64,000 nucleotides of DNA from Citrobacter telavivensis (GTDB lineage Bacteria > Pseudomonadota > Gammaproteobacteria > Enterobacterales > Enterobacteriaceae): positions 3,162,001-3,226,000 of the forward strand of contig CP045205.1 of NCBI GenBank assembly GCA_009363175.1, read 5' to 3'. Numbering within the stretch: position 1 is the stretch's first letter; every line of letters starts with the position of its first letter. A program made the position numbers and the translations under genes. Shown in pieces: positions 26,010-33,351 of this stretch. The notes beneath the pieces are model-generated. The model did no database searches and was not told the DNA's origin. It saw nothing but the letters and a program-made list of their open reading frames with translations.

Positions 26010-27338
26010 TCACTTAGACCAGCGGTTTCTCAGATAATTGACGACCTGCTGGGCCTGCGGTTGGTTGAGATTGTTTTCTCTGAACAAAATCGTGCCGCTG
26101 ATTTGTGGCATCGATTCATTCAAATCGAGTTGTTTCTTCAGTTCCGGGACGCCGCCGTTGACCGTCCAGTCCGGTTCATTGCGTGAGGGCTCGCCGACCT
26201 TGTACAGCGCAACACCGATATACAGCCGCGTTTTTGTCGGCTTCACGACGTCCGCCCACCATTTTGCCAGCACGTCATAGCGCGCTGCATCGCGGGAGAA
26301 GGGCCAGTAAATTTGTGGCGCGATGTAATCCAGCAGGCCCTGTTTCACCCAAAGCCGTGTGTCCGCATACGACTCATCATAAGCTGCCGCGCCACGGGTA
26401 TCGGATCCGGCGGGGTCATGCGAACGGTTACGCCAGACGCCAGCCGGACTGACGCCAAACTCCACGTCCGGATTGATTTGTCGTATAGTACGGGAAACCT
26501 GCTCAATTAACTGTTGCGTATTATGGCGACGCCAGTCAGCTTTTGAGCTGAATCCCTGGCCGTAACGCTGGAAGGTCAGACTGTCGTTCAGCGCTGAACC
26601 GGGGGACTCGGCATAGAAATAATCATCAAACTGGACGCCATCCACCGGATACCGTTTCACCACTTCAGCCACGATACTGGTTATCCAGTCACGGGCTTCC
26701 GGGATCCCCGGGTCGAGAACATAGCGATCGCCAGCGGTACGGATCCAGTCACGATGGAGGACAAACACGCTGGCGGGCTGAAGCGACACGGTGCGGTTTA
26801 GCGCATTCACCGTTGACGATTTCACATTGGTGGAGACGCGATAAGGGTTGAACCAGGCATGAACGCGCATGCCGCGCTTGTGGGCTTCATCGAGCATGAA
26901 CTGGAGCGGATCGTAGCCTGGATTCTCACCAATCTTCCCGGTGAGCATATCCGACCACGGTAAAATGGATGACGGCCAAAGGGCGGTGCCGTCGGGTTTA
27001 ACCTGAAAGAAAACGGTATTAATACCCAGTGACTGTAAGTTATCGAGTTTATCCGTTAACGCCTTTTTCTGCATTGCAATGCGCGTAGCGGCGCTACTGA
27101 CATTAACAGACGCCACCGGCGGCCAGTCCAGCCGGGAAACCGTCGCCAGCCACACGCCGCGAACCGGCTCATTCAGTTTCTGCGCTTTAGACGGCGATGT
27201 CGGCGTAGATTTCGGCGGCGTTACCAGTGAAACCGGGGGTTTTGATGAACAGCTCGCCAGGAAGAACGCTGCCACCACCAGGGCACTGATTTTTTTAACG
27301 CGAAACAGAGAGAAAACGCCACGAGAACAGATATCCAT
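26010..27338 (-). CDS. digH: Glycosyl hydrolase-like lipoprotein DigH (YddW)
   Basis: In E. coli this family (GH10-like, DUF187) acts on peptidoglycan glycan strands lacking stem peptides (denuded glycans). It has 442 residues with an N-terminal lipoprotein signal ending in the lipobox LASC (Cys near residue 30), so it should be a membrane-anchored envelope protein. A Pro/Ser/Thr-rich spacer follows, then the catalytic domain with conserved blocks VRGVWLATVSRLDWPP, GMRVHAWFNPYR, DGVQFDDYFY and YIAPQIYWPF. In E. coli it is the direct neighbour of dosC; here 12.8 kb separates them. Its upstream side is cut close by an IS3-family element beginning 38 bases from the start codon, so its native promoter may be displaced. 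Confidence 0.94.
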   Translation of the reverse strand: MDICSRGVFSLFRVKKISALVVAAFFLASCSSKPPVSLVTPPKSTPTSPSKAQKLNEPVRGVWLATVSRLDWPPVASVNVSSAATRIAMQKKALTDKLDNLQSLGINTVFFQVKPDGTALWPSSILPWSDMLTGKIGENPGYDPLQFMLDEAHKRGMRVHAWFNPYRVSTNVKSSTVNALNRTVSLQPASVFVLHRDWIRTAGDRYVLDPGIPEARDWITSIVAEVVKRYPVDGVQFDDYFYAESPGSALNDSLTFQRYGQGFSSKADWRRHNTQQLIEQVSRTIRQINPDVEFGVSPAGVWRNRSHDPAGSDTRGAAAYDESYADTRLWVKQGLLDYIAPQIYWPFSRDAARYDVLAKWWADVVKPTKTRLYIGVALYKVGEPSRNEPDWTVNGGVPELKKQLDLNESMPQISGTILFRENNLNQPQAQQVVNYLRNRWSK

Positions 27339-27393
27339 ATAGGCCAGTCATCCGGTTAACACAAAAGAGAAATTATGAATCGCCACGGATAAT

Positions 27394-28206
27394 CTAGACA
27401 CTTCCGAGCCGTTGATAATACTGGTTTTCATATTCTGTCGGTGACATCTGATCGCTAGAACCATGCCGACGCTTACTGTTATAAAACATTTCGATGTAAT
27501 CAAAAATATCGCTGCGGGCTTCTTCCCGCGTTCCGTAGATCTTTTTCTTTATCCGTTCGCGTTTCAACAACTGGAAAAAGCTTTCTGCAACCGCATTATC
27601 ATGGCAGTTACCGCGACGGCTCATGCTGCCCTCCAGGCCGTGTGATTTCAGGAACGACTGCCACTCATGGCTTGTGTACTGACTGCCCTGATCCGAATGA
27701 ACCAGCACCTGTTTTTGGGGATTACGCCGCCATACAGCCATCAGCAGTGCGTTCAGGACAATGTCCTTTGTCATCCGGGATTGCATGGACCAGCCGATAA
27801 TTTTGCGTGAGAACAGATCAACAACCACGGCAAGATACAGCCAGCCTTCGTGGGTCCTGATGTAGGTTATGTCCGTTACCCAACGCTCATCCGGAGCATC
27901 CGGATTGAACTGTCGCTGGAGCCTGTTGGGCGACACGATACTGGCCTCGCCTTTACGTGCCCGCGGGCTCCGGTATCCGACCTGAGCCTTTATCCCGACA
28001 CGTTTCATCAGTCGCCAGACTCTGTTCACTCCGCACTGTTGCCCGCTGTCCCGCAGATCCAAATGGATTTTGCGATAACCATAGACGCATCCCGATTCCA
28101 GCCAGAACTGTTTAATCTGTCCTGTCAGTCTCAGGTCTGCCTGATGGCGTTGTGAATGCGGCTGCTGAAGCCAGGCGTAAAAACCACTGGGATGAACATC
28201 CAGCAC
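27394..28206 (-). CDS. IS3-family transposase OrfB (left copy)
   Basis: This is the integrase-type half of the IS3 transposase. The rve core has the DDE residues in WVTDITYIRTHEGWLYLAVVVD (first Asp), VHSDQGSQYTS (second Asp) and NAVAESFFQLLKRE (Glu). The frame is normally reached by a -1 frameshift at the A-rich run (AAAAAAAG) near the end of orfA, giving an OrfAB fusion of about 380 residues; the 270-residue frame from the internal ATG is given here. Nothing suggests inactivation. Confidence 0.88.
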   Translation of the reverse strand: MLDVHPSGFYAWLQQPHSQRHQADLRLTGQIKQFWLESGCVYGYRKIHLDLRDSGQQCGVNRVWRLMKRVGIKAQVGYRSPRARKGEASIVSPNRLQRQFNPDAPDERWVTDITYIRTHEGWLYLAVVVDLFSRKIIGWSMQSRMTKDIVLNALLMAVWRRNPQKQVLVHSDQGSQYTSHEWQSFLKSHGLEGSMSRRGNCHDNAVAESFFQLLKRERIKKKIYGTREEARSDIFDYIEMFYNSKRRHGSSDQMSPTEYENQYYQRLGSV

Positions 28207-28262
28207 CCGACAGAGCAGGCGAACAGGCCAGCAACAGGTGTTGTCACGGATAAAGGCGTACC

Positions 28263-28541
28263 TCAGTCGGACAGCTTTGCGAAGTACGCCGCGGCTTTTT
28301 TTAATATGTCCCGTTCGTCGGTAACCCGCTTCAGCTCTTTCTGAAGACGGCGGATCTCGGCCTGAGCATCTGACTGTTCTTTATTAGTGGAAGAATCCGG
28401 ACCGTACTTCTTTATCCAGGCGTAAAGGCTGTGGGTGGTGATATCGAGACGTGTTGCAACGCTGGCAACAGAATAACCGCGATCAACAACCTGTTTGACT
28501 GCTTCAATTTTAAACTCTTCGGGATAACGCTTACCGCTCAT
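28263..28541 (-). CDS. IS3-family OrfA, helix-turn-helix protein (left copy)
   Basis: This 92-residue DNA-binding half of the transposase has an N-terminal helix-turn-helix (KRYPEEFKIEAVKQV, then YSVASVATRLDITTHSLYAWI) and a leucine-zipper-like tail (EIRRLQKELKRVTDERDILKK). The ATG at 28541 is chosen over a GTG six bases upstream. It ends in the frameshift window leading into orfB. Confidence 0.88.
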   Translation of the reverse strand: MSGKRYPEEFKIEAVKQVVDRGYSVASVATRLDITTHSLYAWIKKYGPDSSTNKEQSDAQAEIRRLQKELKRVTDERDILKKAAAYFAKLSD

Positions 28542-28653
28542 GGGCACCTCTCTTTAAGCCATCTTAAATGACTCTGAGGTGTCTGTTAAACCCGTGGCGA
28601 TTCAGACATTATTACAACAATCTTAAGCATTTAAATTGATGAAGGAGCTCAGG

Positions 28654-30081
28654 TCAGCTGACTTCGTCGTAAAACTGCCGCAAGCGCTGGGAGGCTGCAA
28701 ATTCAATTCGTGACTTCAGCAGTTTGGCGACGGCCGCAAAGACATCAACGACCACGGAGTTCCCAAACTGTCTGTAAGCCTGTGTATTGGACACAGGGAT
28801 ACGGAAAACACTTTCCCCGGGTTTATCGAAGCCCATTAGCCTGCTGCATTCACGTGGCGTTAGCATGCGTGGCCGACGGTCCATGTTGTATGTGTTATGG
28901 AAATCAGTTTCTCCCAGTTCATGAGACCAGCCCCGATCAATAAGAATTTCAGATCCGTCTTTCATATAGCGGCTTGAGAGGGTTCTGGTGACACTATTAA
29001 CATTGGAAGGATCTACTAGTCCAAAACCAAAACCATTGCCTTTTGCCGCATGTTTCTTTGCATAGTTGTATAAGTACTCCCAGAGTTTAGGGGAGAGGAT
29101 GTATTTACTATCTACGCTCGGATCCAGTAAATCTGAGAGAGAAGGGCGCTTGTCCGGATAAAAGTCTTTAATGTCTCTCAGAGTAAAACCGTCTTTCAGA
29201 CGTAGGTCGCGGCGAAAACCAATAAGGACGATACGTTCACGGTGCTGGGGTCGGAAATGACGGCCATCGATGACTTTAGGATCATCCGCGCCCGTGCTTT
29301 CGCTGTTTGCGACGTCGTAGCCAAGCTCATCGAGCGTTTTCATGATGATGTTAAAGGTATTACCCTTATCGTGACTCTTCAGATTTTTTACGTTTTCCAG
29401 AACAAAAATTGCAGGTTGTTTTGCCCGGATGATCCTGGCCACATCAAAGAAGAGCGTACCCTGAGTGTCGCACTCGAAACCGTGTTTGCGACCCATAGAG
29501 TTCTTTTTACTGACACCGGCGATGCTGAATGGCTGGCATGGAAATCCCGCAAGAAGAACATCATGATCCGGGATAGAGGCATCGATAAATTTGTATGCCT
29601 CGTCATCAGTAACCTCGGGCCGGTTGCTAAGAGTGATGTCACGGATGTCTGAATTGAAGCGGTGCTCGTTCTCATCGCAATACCAGTTCGCCCGGTAAGT
29701 ACGGCTGGAATAAGTATTCCATTCGCTCGTGAAAAGACATTTACCACCGATGGCATCAAATCCGCTTCGCAGTCCACCTATCCCTGCAAACAGATCGATA
29801 AAGCTAAAGTGCCTGTCCTCATAATCAGCAGGTCGTGAAGGTATTAAAGTCTGTAGATAGCGTCCATCTGCGATACTCAGCTCACAATGCTCAGGTATGC
29901 ATGTAACCTGACGTTTAAGGGATGCACGGGACCAATTACTGCCATTTTCATCATTTAATACCTGAGCCAGATATTTCAGGTCATAAATGGTCGAAGCTGT
30001 TAACAAAGTTTTGTGGATCAGAGATGGTGTTTTATCCACATCATTCAGGTCTGTCTCAAGATCATGAGTGTAACGTTTCAT
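28654..30081 (-). CDS. DNA (cytosine-5)-methyltransferase, Dcm-like
   Basis: This enzyme should methylate cytosine in CCWGG-type sites, judging from strong similarity to E. coli Dcm along its whole length. Motifs appear in order: FIDLFAGIGGLRSGF (AdoMet binding), GFPCQPFSIAG (catalytic Cys), FVLENVKNL (ENV), RPQHRERIVLIGF and QAYRQFGNSVV. With the ATG at 30081 it has 475 residues, close to Dcm (472); the open frame could start 14 codons earlier. No vsr or restriction gene adjoins it, so it looks like an orphan methyltransferase such as those carried by large IncHI2-type plasmids. It is divergent from the nuclease gene. Confidence 0.88.
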   Translation of the reverse strand: MKRYTHDLETDLNDVDKTPSLIHKTLLTASTIYDLKYLAQVLNDENGSNWSRASLKRQVTCIPEHCELSIADGRYLQTLIPSRPADYEDRHFSFIDLFAGIGGLRSGFDAIGGKCLFTSEWNTYSSRTYRANWYCDENEHRFNSDIRDITLSNRPEVTDDEAYKFIDASIPDHDVLLAGFPCQPFSIAGVSKKNSMGRKHGFECDTQGTLFFDVARIIRAKQPAIFVLENVKNLKSHDKGNTFNIIMKTLDELGYDVANSESTGADDPKVIDGRHFRPQHRERIVLIGFRRDLRLKDGFTLRDIKDFYPDKRPSLSDLLDPSVDSKYILSPKLWEYLYNYAKKHAAKGNGFGFGLVDPSNVNSVTRTLSSRYMKDGSEILIDRGWSHELGETDFHNTYNMDRRPRMLTPRECSRLMGFDKPGESVFRIPVSNTQAYRQFGNSVVVDVFAAVAKLLKSRIEFAASQRLRQFYDEVS

Positions 30082-30295
30082 CCAAACTCTCTCAGGAATA
30101 ATATCTTTGAGATAGATTAACACGCTTAATTTGGATTATTTTTTGGTTCAGGTTCTAAATTTATTGTGATTATTCTGCCTTTAAGTTGCAAAAAGATTGG
30201 TTTTAAGCCCGCCCATGAAATAATGACTTGTTAAAATACTGCCTGTAAATAGGCTTGTGGATACATGTCTGTACTCAACAAATCAAGGTGAAATG

Positions 30296-30811
30296 ATGTT
30301 TTTTTTAACAAAGTTACTTTTGCCCATCATGATTGTTGTATTCCCAGTGGCGTCCTGGGGGAACTCAACAACTTTTGAGGCAAAGGTGGTTAAGATTGTT
30401 GACGGTGACACCATAACTGCGTTGGATGCTCAAAACACAACCATCAAAATACGGATGTATGGTATAGACGCTCCTGAATCTAAACAGGCTTTTGGCCAAA
30501 AAGCAAAACAGGCCTTAACCACAGCTATAGCAACTAAAATCGTTACCGTGATAGACCATGGTACGGATATCTATGGCCGTATGTTAGGTACCATCTGGTT
30601 AGATGGATATGATATCAATGCCTCTATGGTGGACAGTGGATATGCGTGGGTTTATCGGTTCGAAGATAACGCCATTGTCCCTGGCTATATCAAATATGAA
30701 TCCGCAGCACAAAAGGAGGCAAAAGGGTTATGGGCAGACACCAACCCTGTCCCACCATGGCAGTGGAGACAGGCAAACGAAAAGCCCAGAAAGGTGAAAG
30801 AGAAGAAATAA
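30296..30811 (+). CDS. Secreted thermonuclease-like nuclease (SNase family)
   Basis: This calcium-dependent nuclease is predicted to be exported: residues 1-20 form a signal peptide (hydrophobic run LLLPIMIVVFPVASWG). The SNase core shows DGDTITA, RMYGIDAPE (the catalytic Arg and Glu, plus Asp) and YGRMLGTIW (second Arg). It has about 171 residues from the ATG at 30296, which follows AAGGTG; two ATGs lie in a row and an earlier in-frame ATG at 30257 lacks a ribosome site. The next gene starts two bases after its stop, so they are cotranscribed. Such nuclease genes sit on conjugative plasmids, where they may degrade DNA in the envelope. Confidence 0.87.
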   Translation: MFFLTKLLLPIMIVVFPVASWGNSTTFEAKVVKIVDGDTITALDAQNTTIKIRMYGIDAPESKQAFGQKAKQALTTAIATKIVTVIDHGTDIYGRMLGTIWLDGYDINASMVDSGYAWVYRFEDNAIVPGYIKYESAAQKEAKGLWADTNPVPPWQWRQANEKPRKVKEKK

Positions 30812-30813
30812 CT

Positions 30814-31710
30814 ATGATGAAAGAGCCTCATCCGTTACTTCAGTTGGTACTAAACGATTCCGGTCGTCTAACCATGCCTGTTTATTATAGAGATCAACAG
30901 TATTGCCCGACTTGCCTTACAAAGGTGTTGAAGAGTGAGGATGGAAGTTTGGCGCACCTCGGGGAAATAAATCAAAATACATGTAGACCTTCTATTTCAG
31001 TAGTTGTGACAAAAGCAATTATTGAAATGTTATGTGACGGGGAAAAAATATATGTAAATCCAATACGACACCGAGGCCGGGTGCTGGCACCCTCAGTAAT
31101 TTTTTCTCCCGACACTCACACTTTCAAACCGTTTATAAATACAGACTATCAGCCTGTGGGAGCAAACTGGAAAAGTGAAAAGGGATATAAACTCGGTCTG
31201 TTTTATCTCAAAGATCGAGCCAACTCTATCAATAAAGAGGAATTTGATTTCATTGCCGTTATAGACCCTGAGGCAATGCAGAAAGAATTTATTTCGGCCT
31301 GGTCTGAGGTTGATGAAAAAAATCCATTGGAAACGCTGAAGCAGATCTTACGATCTAAAAACAACTCTTCTTTATGGGTAAAATGGCCTGGCAAAATTGA
31401 GCATGCGCAAAAAGGAAATTACAACGAAAATTACTGGTTCGATTATCAATCTGATAATCAGGAAGTGAACTGTACGGTCTCTGTTGTAGGTATCGAAGGT
31501 AACAGTTCCGGTGAGACAATTTATAGATTGCAAACTTTGCTAAAGCGTAAGCTCAATGAATATCAACTGGTTCGGTCTTTAGGGACTATTATGCTTCTTG
31601 ATAATACCGGGAATATGATTCCATCAAACCATCCTTATTTTGAAGTCATCTCAAAAGCATGTATAAATGGAGTGCGTGACTTTGTTCGTCAAAACCCGTG
31701 GGTAGTCTGA
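30814..31710 (+). CDS. Uncharacterised 298-residue protein downstream of the nuclease
   Basis: I do not recognise this protein. It starts two bases after the nuclease stop (ATG ATG at 30814/30817), so translation is probably coupled. There is no signal peptide. A CxxC pair (QYCPTCLTKV, about residues 27-36) could bind zinc. The rest is mixed, with a charged, Asn-rich middle. The base composition is AT-rich like the nuclease and methyltransferase genes, in contrast with the GC-richer chromosome at both ends, and fits a plasmid origin. Confidence 0.7.
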   Translation: MMKEPHPLLQLVLNDSGRLTMPVYYRDQQYCPTCLTKVLKSEDGSLAHLGEINQNTCRPSISVVVTKAIIEMLCDGEKIYVNPIRHRGRVLAPSVIFSPDTHTFKPFINTDYQPVGANWKSEKGYKLGLFYLKDRANSINKEEFDFIAVIDPEAMQKEFISAWSEVDEKNPLETLKQILRSKNNSSLWVKWPGKIEHAQKGNYNENYWFDYQSDNQEVNCTVSVVGIEGNSSGETIYRLQTLLKRKLNEYQLVRSLGTIMLLDNTGNMIPSNHPYFEVISKACINGVRDFVRQNPWVV

Positions 31711-31757
31711 CGGTCAACTATAAAGCATAATATAATTAGTAATAACAAGGAACAGAC

Positions 31758-32165
31758 ATGAATGAAAACTCAGTAATCTTAATAAGTTTATTTTGGTTTT
31801 TTTTGGGATCGAGTGTTGTAGCTGGTTTTATGGATGCATCATTATATTGCTGGATTTTTGCAGCCATAAGCGCATTGTTTCTTCTTTCGGTGATACAAAC
31901 ACCAAAGGAGTTAACGGTATCTATTAGTCATATGACAAGCAAAACGCTGATCTCAAAGACAGATGATGGATACACATTTAGCATTTCACCTTACGGAGAC
32001 GGGTACCGCTTATCAGTCTCGCCTGAAAATCGTCACAATGGTACCCAAAGCTTTGACGGCTGGTTCCCACGTTTTTTTTCCGAACCACAGTATGCCAAAT
32101 CATCTTTAACTAAATTTCTCGGTGAGTCCTTAGTATGGGAAGAAGATTCAAGTAATGCTCTATGA
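31758..32165 (+). CDS. Small membrane protein, 135 residues
   Basis: I do not recognise this protein. Two close hydrophobic segments occupy about residues 5-27 and 30-45 (VILISLFWFFLGSSVVAGF, then CWIFAAISALFLLSVI). A soluble tail of about 85 residues follows. AAGGAA lies upstream of the ATG. It is part of a same-strand run of small AT-rich genes behind the nuclease. Confidence 0.6.
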   Translation: MNENSVILISLFWFFLGSSVVAGFMDASLYCWIFAAISALFLLSVIQTPKELTVSISHMTSKTLISKTDDGYTFSISPYGDGYRLSVSPENRHNGTQSFDGWFPRFFSEPQYAKSSLTKFLGESLVWEEDSSNAL

Positions 32166-32210
32166 GATTACTTATTATAAATTTTTCTATTAATCTCCAT
32201 GGAGTGATAT

Positions 32211-32465
32211 ATGAATTTGGCCTATTTTTTATTTTTGTCTATAACTGTTATGCTTACGAGCTTTATTATTAAATCACTTGTCGTATTGGTAAAGTTCAAA
32301 TTACTTCGTGATGAACGTCTCGAATATACCAGCAATAAAAATATTGATGAGATGTACGATTTAATGAATGCGAAGGAAGAAATCCTCATAAGGCATCATA
32401 AGCAGATGTTGGCATTGCATCTTTCACTATTAATATTCGTTCTATTTATTGCTTACATTTACTAA
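32211..32465 (+). CDS. Small membrane protein, 84 residues
   Basis: I do not recognise this protein. A hydrophobic segment at each end (about 2-26 and 65-83) flanks a charged central helix (YTSNKNIDEMYDLMNAKEEI), so it is probably a two-pass protein with a small cytoplasmic or periplasmic loop. A GGAGTGAT ribosome site precedes the ATG. It is the third of the small genes after the nuclease. Confidence 0.6.
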   Translation: MNLAYFLFLSITVMLTSFIIKSLVVLVKFKLLRDERLEYTSNKNIDEMYDLMNAKEEILIRHHKQMLALHLSLLIFVLFIAYIY

Positions 32466-32502
32466 AAATAATTTTATTCAACATTTCAACAAAGGGTTTT
32501 CA

Positions 32503-32790
32503 ATGGAAAGCTTCGAAACTGAACAAATGATTCAATATGCTTTCTACATAAATATCGTAATAACGACTGGTTTGGCATGGTTTTGCTTGCGGTCAGGATT
32601 GCATTACAATTTTTTCAGAAAAGCAGAGAGTGCCAGAACAAAAGGGCTGAGTAGTACCTCTACTGAACACGGTCCAGCAATAGTGAGACTAAAGAAGCTA
32701 CAAGCATTAGTAGATTTTATTAGTAACTGTGCTTTTCTAATCCTTTCAATTGGCACAGCTTATATTTTGTATGTTTGGAGCCACAGTTAA
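32503..32790 (+). CDS. Small membrane protein, 95 residues
   Basis: I do not recognise this protein. The ATG at 32503 follows AAAGGG; an upstream in-frame ATG at 32449 overlaps the previous gene and has no ribosome site. There are two hydrophobic stretches (about 12-30 and 70-92) with a basic loop between (RKAESARTKG). Its topology mirrors that of the previous small protein, which suggests that they act together. Confidence 0.6.
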   Translation: MESFETEQMIQYAFYINIVITTGLAWFCLRSGLHYNFFRKAESARTKGLSSTSTEHGPAIVRLKKLQALVDFISNCAFLILSIGTAYILYVWSHS

Positions 32791-32859
32791 CTCATACGAG
32801 GTAACTTCGGCAGGTAACAACTTCTAATGCAGGACTTTAATAACTCTAAGGGATTCTAC

Positions 32860-33057
32860 ATGAAAAAAGACGATCTAATTACGCGTTGTAAATTACTTAA
32901 AGGCGAACGCGATGAGTCTATCTTTACCATATTAATTGGGATAGTAGTAAAGCTGGGGCTGGTAGGCCTGGCATTCTATCTGTTGCTTGGTTCCACGATT
33001 GATTGGTCAAGCTGGAAAACTTATGCCGCCATGTTGATCTTGGGAGCATTTCTCTAA
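32860..33057 (+). CDS. Small membrane protein, 65 residues
   Basis: I do not recognise this protein. After a charged start (KKDDLITRCKLLKGERDES) come two hydrophobic segments (about 24-42 and 48-64) ending at LGAFL. AAGGG lies upstream of the ATG. It is the last recognisable gene of the AT-rich run that began at the nuclease. Confidence 0.55.
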   Translation: MKKDDLITRCKLLKGERDESIFTILIGIVVKLGLVGLAFYLLLGSTIDWSSWKTYAAMLILGAFL

Positions 33058-33242
33058 AATCTTGAACCTTTTTTCACTCATTACAAGCCATGGCCTAGTG
33101 CGTAGATCATACGACTTTAAACCTTATGTCATTGATTTATAAGTACATATAACATAGATTATGTTAAATTGAATCTGGCAAAATGAATCCTGTATCGCTT
33201 ACTACCTTGCTACCCTTTGCTGAACCGGTCCCGATAAGGCAT

Positions 33243-33276
33243 TGCAGTCACCGGATCCTCCTTTCTGGTGACTGCA
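33243..33276. repeat. 10-bp perfect inverted repeat downstream of the autotransporter gene
   Basis: TGCAGTCACC (33243-33252) and GGTGACTGCA (33267-33276) pair across 14 bases. It lies 76 bases past the autotransporter stop in the direction of its transcription. There is no clear U-run, so it may be a weak terminator or a 3'-end hairpin. The switch from AT-rich plasmid-like sequence to GC-richer sequence also occurs in this 294-base gap. Confidence 0.6.
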
Positions 33277-33351
33277 GTCCCGAAATAACGATTACTCCCT
33301 TTTCCTTCCGGCTTGCTCCGGTCAGACGCAACGTCCCTTCAGGCAAATGGA

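Larger units (their letters stand above)
27376..28604 (-). mobile_element. IS3-family insertion sequence, left copy (1229 bp)
   Basis: The element is bounded by inverted repeats beginning TGAATCGCCACGG at both ends; the repeat continues imperfectly to about 27 bases (AGACAC...TC). It contains orfA and orfB in the usual overlapping arrangement, transcribed leftward. The immediate flanks (TTA on the left, GAC on the right) do not form a target duplication. A second copy lies at 37249-38477 in the opposite orientation, and the proteins of both copies are identical. Confidence 0.92.

Noticed and set aside
28654..30081. Restriction-modification system
   Set aside because: No endonuclease gene adjoins the methyltransferase; the next gene is an exported SNase-type nuclease with its own signal peptide.
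31086..31104. Matching copy of the AAAATTAC flank of the right IS26, to mark the other end of the integration
   Set aside because: The eight-mer (as its complement) also occurs by chance elsewhere in AT-rich parts, for example near 37017, so it carries no weight.
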